DNA from: an uncultured Prevotellaceae bacterium
GTDB taxonomy: Bacteria > Bacteroidota > Bacteroidia > Bacteroidales > Muribaculaceae
DNA: 64,000 nt
NCBI GenBank assembly: GCA_937898675.1
Contig: CALEJB010000045.1
Location: 83,163-147,162 of the forward strand
Direction: 5' to 3'
Shown here: positions 61,237 to 64,000 of the stretch, one piece after another
How positions within the stretch are numbered: position 1 is the first letter of the stretch
Layout: the number at the start of each line of letters is the position of its first letter
Notes under the pieces: generated by a model
Databases searched by the model: none
Seen by the model: the letters and a program-made list of their open reading frames with translations, nothing else
What the model was told of the DNA's origin: nothing
Translations under genes and position numbers: made by a program

Positions 61237-61722
61237 CTACTTGACGCTGGCGAGCGCCGCCTCATCGGGGTCGATGGCAAGAATCTTGCCCTGCTTGTCA
61301 AGCAGAAAAGAATGGTAGCCCTCGTCAAGGCGCCAGTTGCTGATGATGCGCTGCTGAGCGTCGTGAGTTGTTGCAAAATGCGTTGAACGGTCAAGGTTGT
61401 CAACAACAACAATGCTGTTGAACACGCTGTGGCTGCGGTCCAAGTTCACCGACACGAGGACAAACTGCGCCCCGTCGCATTTCGAAAGACGGTCATATCT
61501 CAAATTATCGATGCGCGACTGGGCATCGGCCGATGTCCAGAACGAGACGAGCACATTCTCGCCGCGATGCTGCTGCAAAGGCCTCATTCCATTATTGTCA
61601 TCACCGAGCACAAGGGCAGGCGCCTTGTAACCAATGCGGCTATCATCGGGTGCCGAGTAATAAGCCGATGTGAACAAGGTGAGTAACCCCACAATGGCGA
61701 TTGTCAAAAAAAATTTATTCAT
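61237..61722 (-). CDS. secreted thioredoxin-fold protein without the redox cysteines
   Basis: A 161-residue exported protein. Signal peptide about 1-19 (LLTLFTSAYY), then a thioredoxin/TlpA-like fold: ALVLGDDNNGMRPLQQHRGENVLVSFWTSADAQSR resembles the beta-strand and helix around the active site, and YHSFLLDKQGKILAIDP the C-terminal strand pair. Where the family has CxxC after the FW motif, this protein has TSADAQ, so it cannot do disulfide exchange. Role unknown; may be a structural or binding variant. Confidence 0.75.
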   Translation of the reverse strand: MNKFFLTIAIVGLLTLFTSAYYSAPDDSRIGYKAPALVLGDDNNGMRPLQQHRGENVLVSFWTSADAQSRIDNLRYDRLSKCDGAQFVLVSVNLDRSHSVFNSIVVVDNLDRSTHFATTHDAQQRIISNWRLDEGYHSFLLDKQGKILAIDPDEAALASVK

Positions 61723-62022
61723 TCATCAAATATTTAGTCCATAGCCGGGCATCGGCTGACCACAGGGGACCAAAATCCGCTGCCCACAACACTCCCACAA
61801 AGCCGCACATATTATTGCAGGAGCGCACAAAATTAGGAAATAAAAAGTTATTAACAAGCACTTTTGGCCACTTTTGTGCATTTTGCAGGCGAAAAAGACC
61901 ACTAAATTAACCTTTAGAACACTCTTGGGCGATATTTTGGCCTAAAAAAATGAGATTACAATGTTGCCGCGTTGCGATAATATGCCTAACTTTGCAAAAT
62001 ATTAACTACTTATCGATGCATC
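61723..62022. other. 300-bp intergenic region with promoter of the next lipoprotein
   Basis: No gene seen. A/T-rich on the right. TAACTTTG at 61987-61994 with a weak GTTG 20 bp upstream is the likely plus-strand promoter for the gene at 62023. TAATTTTG on the minus strand (61835-61828) may serve the Trx-like gene. Confidence 0.5.
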
Positions 62023-62502
62023 ATGAGCAAATTCACCAAATCCTTTCTCCTCATTGCCAGCATCTTGCTGATGGGTGCATTGTTGGCATGCGACTGGGAT
62101 GACCTGGACAAGAGCGATGACCCAGACCACCCCTTGTATGTCAGTTACACCATCTCGGTGGGGCAAACTGCATTCGACGGCCCCGAGCAGTTGCTCGCCG
62201 ACATCAATGCGTGGGTCAAGGCCAACCAAATCATGTTTGACCATCAGGTCAACTACAGCACCGGCGACCCCTCGGAATTTACCAAGACCGATGCCGAGGC
62301 CATCAAGAAATATGAGGAATTCGTCCCCAAATTCAAGTCCTACCTCGAGGATGTGAAACGCCGCGTCGCAGACGGTTTTTACACCACCGCAGAGCAGCCT
62401 GACGTGACGGTCCATGCCCGGTTTTATACCTTTGCGGCACGTGTCCAGGGCACGGGCAACAACCTCAAGAGCGAGACTTTTGAACTTAACTGGCCAGAAT
62501 GA
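62023..62502 (+). CDS. hypothetical lipoprotein
   Basis: A 159-residue exported protein with signal peptide and lipobox LLAC at about Cys23, then an acidic tether (DWDDLDKSDDPD) that suggests surface display in Bacteroidota. The mature part has a helical region (EAIKKYEEFVPKFKSYLEDVKRRV) and a C-terminal beta-like stretch (HARFYTFAARVQG). No family recognised. Confidence 0.75.
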   Translation: MSKFTKSFLLIASILLMGALLACDWDDLDKSDDPDHPLYVSYTISVGQTAFDGPEQLLADINAWVKANQIMFDHQVNYSTGDPSEFTKTDAEAIKKYEEFVPKFKSYLEDVKRRVADGFYTTAEQPDVTVHARFYTFAARVQGTGNNLKSETFELNWPE

Positions 62503-62597
62503 CCGCCTGGCGCCCGCCCCTGTTCCAACCATTGATATCAATTCGCAAAAATTCGCATTAGCCCCACAGGGCTTGCACAACCAAACACTCATGCACT

Positions 62598-63047
62598 ATG
62601 GCACGACTCAAAATCAGCGATGACTGGTGGACCGCTCCCGTCGAAAGCGAGAACGGCAGGCTGCTGCTCGTGACAGGCCGCCGCGCGATGGACAACGTCA
62701 TCGCCACAGGGGTGTACCGCTACTGCGTAGAGGTTTCCTGGAAATATGCCGGCGACAACAAGGGCCTGCCCAACTATCAGGACAGCAGCCTGATGGAAAA
62801 AGTCACCGATGCGCTCAACGAATGCTTTGACCGCGACCCGGTGGCCATCCTCACGGGCATTTACACCGGCGACGGTCAGCGCGACTGGGTGTTCTATACC
62901 CGCAGCCTGCACATCTTCCAGCGCAAGTTCAACGAGGCGCTGGCGCCGTTTGACGCCCTGCCCCTCGAATTTGAAGCCACCGAGGACCCCGACTGGGAAG
63001 GCTACCGCCAGATGTGCGAGTGCGAAGTCGCCGAGGGAGACGACTGA
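62598..63047 (+). CDS. DUF695 domain protein
   Basis: A 149-residue cytoplasmic protein resembling DUF695: DDWWTAPVESENGRLLLVTGRRAMDN at the N-terminus, RYCVEVSWKYAGDNKGLPNYQ, and the conserved ILTGIYTGDGQRDWVFYTRSL core (about 82-102), with an acidic tail. Function unknown. It follows the lipoprotein by about 95 nt and precedes the next small secreted gene by 10 nt. Confidence 0.78.
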   Translation: MARLKISDDWWTAPVESENGRLLLVTGRRAMDNVIATGVYRYCVEVSWKYAGDNKGLPNYQDSSLMEKVTDALNECFDRDPVAILTGIYTGDGQRDWVFYTRSLHIFQRKFNEALAPFDALPLEFEATEDPDWEGYRQMCECEVAEGDD

Positions 63048-63057
63048 ACGGACAAAA

Positions 63058-63411
63058 ATGCAAGCAAACAAAACGTTGACAAGCAGGCATTTATTCAGGC
63101 TGTGCATGGCATTGCTGATGAGCGCCGTGTGCCTCGTTGCCAACGCCCACGCCATCGACAACAGCGATATCGAGAATTTTTTCAACCTGTCGCCCGATGA
63201 GCAGGGAAACATTATCTCTTACTATATCAATCACAATAAGCAGGATAGTGCTATGCTGTATGCAAATATGCAGGCAACCTATTTCTGCTCTAAAGATGCG
63301 CTCTCCAATGAAGAAAGCCGTGCGGTTTGCGCCGCTCTCAACTATTTGGGACAGGTATATTCCATGGATTACAGCAACTATCAATTGAGCGCCAAATATT
63401 TATATAAATAG
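63058..63411 (+). pseudogene. secreted protein, probably truncated by an insertion sequence
   Basis: A 117-residue open frame with signal peptide (about 1-32, ending NAHA). A helical region follows (SDIENFFNLSPDEQGNIISYYINHNKQDSAMLY, NYLGQVYSMDYSNYQLSAKYLYK) that looks like the first TPR-type helices of a larger sensor or regulatory protein. It stops at TAG 63409-63411 right where the sequence turns into transposase-bearing DNA. The likely reading is a gene cut by the element to its right, with the last codons supplied by IS DNA; the alternative is an intact short protein. Confidence 0.5.
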
Positions 63412-64000
63412 TTCGTTAAAAAATCGATATATGGCGAAACGGCTATGCTGCGCCGCCAAAGAGTTCATTGGAAATCTGAGTAATTAAAGTTTGGTTCGGT
63501 CGGAATCGGGACACGTCAAAAATTCGCTTGACCATGAACGTGTTGGTCATCAGCAGTTTGAACTTGGACATGGAATATTCCATTCCCCGTTCCTTCATCA
63601 TGACCTTTGCCACGTTGAGCGAGGCGAAAGAGGCGTTGAAGGCGCAGTCGAGTTTGTTGGCACCCCTGGCCTGTGAGTGTGTCAGCCCGCAATACTGCTT
63701 GGCATCACGGAAGCAGAACTCGATCTGGAACCTTGTCCTGTAGAAGTCCAGGACTTCCTCGCCCGTGAGGGAGGTGTCGGTGGAGAAAAACAGCTTGTGT
63801 TTGCCTGTGGGCATGATCCAGATGACAAGCCGCACCGTGCACTTCAGGGCCTTAGAGTAGGCCAGCAGCGTGTAGGCCTTGCCCGGCAGCCCGTCCACGA
63901 CGACGGGTGTCATCCTTGATTTGTCGAGCTTGTTGACGTCGATCTTGCCGTCCTTTATCCTGGGCCTTCCCTTCTTGCCTGTTGGCCCTCCCTGATAGAG
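63412..64000 (-). mobile_element. IS4-type insertion sequence, right-hand part outside the window
   Basis: The element includes the transposase fragment below and its 3' flank. The left boundary is put just after the interrupted gene's stop, but terminal inverted repeats cannot be confirmed with only one end visible. Confidence 0.5.
63443..64000 (-). CDS. IS4 family DDE transposase (C-terminal part)
   Basis: The frame runs from the right edge (LYQGGPTGKKGRPRIKDGK...) to a stop at 63443, giving about 185 residues of the C-terminal half. The IS4 YREK signature Y-x2-R-x3-E-x6-K is exact in FYRTRFQIEFCFRDAK, and GLTHSQARGANKLDCAFNASF after it is typical. The catalytic Glu lies in that motif; the two Asp residues would be upstream, one perhaps VDGLPGK or outside the window. 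The part visible shows no frameshift. Confidence 0.9.
   Translation of the reverse strand, partial: LYQGGPTGKKGRPRIKDGKIDVNKLDKSRMTPVVVDGLPGKAYTLLAYSKALKCTVRLVIWIMPTGKHKLFFSTDTSLTGEEVLDFYRTRFQIEFCFRDAKQYCGLTHSQARGANKLDCAFNASFASLNVAKVMMKERGMEYSMSKFKLLMTNTFMVKRIFDVSRFRPNQTLITQISNELFGGAA

Noticed and set aside
1..64000. CRISPR arrays, rRNA genes, DGR reverse transcriptase
   Set aside because: No regularly spaced repeats, no rRNA sequence, and no frame with a reverse-transcriptase YxDD block were found in the window.

Overview
The window looks like a chromosome segment of a gut Bacteroidales bacterium, most plausibly of the Muribaculaceae or Prevotella-like lineage. Three things point there: (i) promoters match the Bacteroidota consensus (TTTG, about 19-20 bp, TAnnTTTG) and starts lack Shine-Dalgarno sequences; (ii) marker families such as a DUF4827 lipoprotein, a DUF5103 type IX secretion plug protein, carboxynorspermidine decarboxylase and a YugP-like metallopeptidase; (iii) many secreted proteins and lipoproteins. 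The assignment is inference from gene content; no rRNA is present.

Layout. 1-5.0 kb: preQ1 synthesis genes (queD-queE converging on fabD, queC, queF), the latter behind a Mla-type lipid ABC transporter. 5.1-7.8 kb: a di-iron repair/hemerythrin protein with a LuxR-type regulator, a THUMP-like methyltransferase and tRNA-Glu(CTC). 8-12.5 kb: PlsC-like acyltransferase, omega-amidase, U32 peptidase, DapF. 12.6-18.1 kb: GlmM, DUF4827 lipoprotein, DHH phosphoesterase, LptF/G permease and Tgt, which uses the preQ1 made by the que genes. 18.2-26.9 kb: secreted coiled-coil protein, LTA-synthase-like enzyme, UmuD-like protease, beta-lactamase-fold hydrolase, lipoproteins, Crp-type regulator, HisS and a zinc peptidase. 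27-36 kb: amphipathic-repeat lipoprotein, M3 peptidase, MutS2, C1B peptidase, RidA, HolA. 36.2-40.9 kb: two tandem secreted subtilases ending in dockerin-type repeats. 41.8-45.6 kb: GpmI and a secreted dockerin protein with two FGE/C-lectin-type domains. 46.4-61.2 kb: HsdR-N protein, PcrA/UvrD helicase, NspC, DUF5103, Ca/Na antiporter, AlaS, MerR regulator, an ACT-less aspartokinase, AlgH, type II pantothenate kinase and a surface-glycan style group (GT2, GNAT, acyltransferase 3). 61.2-64 kb: small secreted proteins and an IS4-type transposase entering from the right edge.

The most notable signal is in the FGE-domain gene (43699-45606). Its two domains are near-identical except for about 100 bp at each C-terminal end, where I count 21 nucleotide differences, all in codon positions 1 or 2, mostly in codons of the form NNC. 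That is the footprint expected of adenine-directed mutagenesis by a diversity-generating retroelement. A shared unchanged 3' end and a 15-bp inverted repeat downstream of the terminal copy fit this. No reverse transcriptase or template repeat is visible here, so the element would have to act from elsewhere or be extinct.

A second general observation is that several genes have a TAnnTTTG -7 box ending only 4-5 nt before the ATG, predicting leaderless mRNAs.
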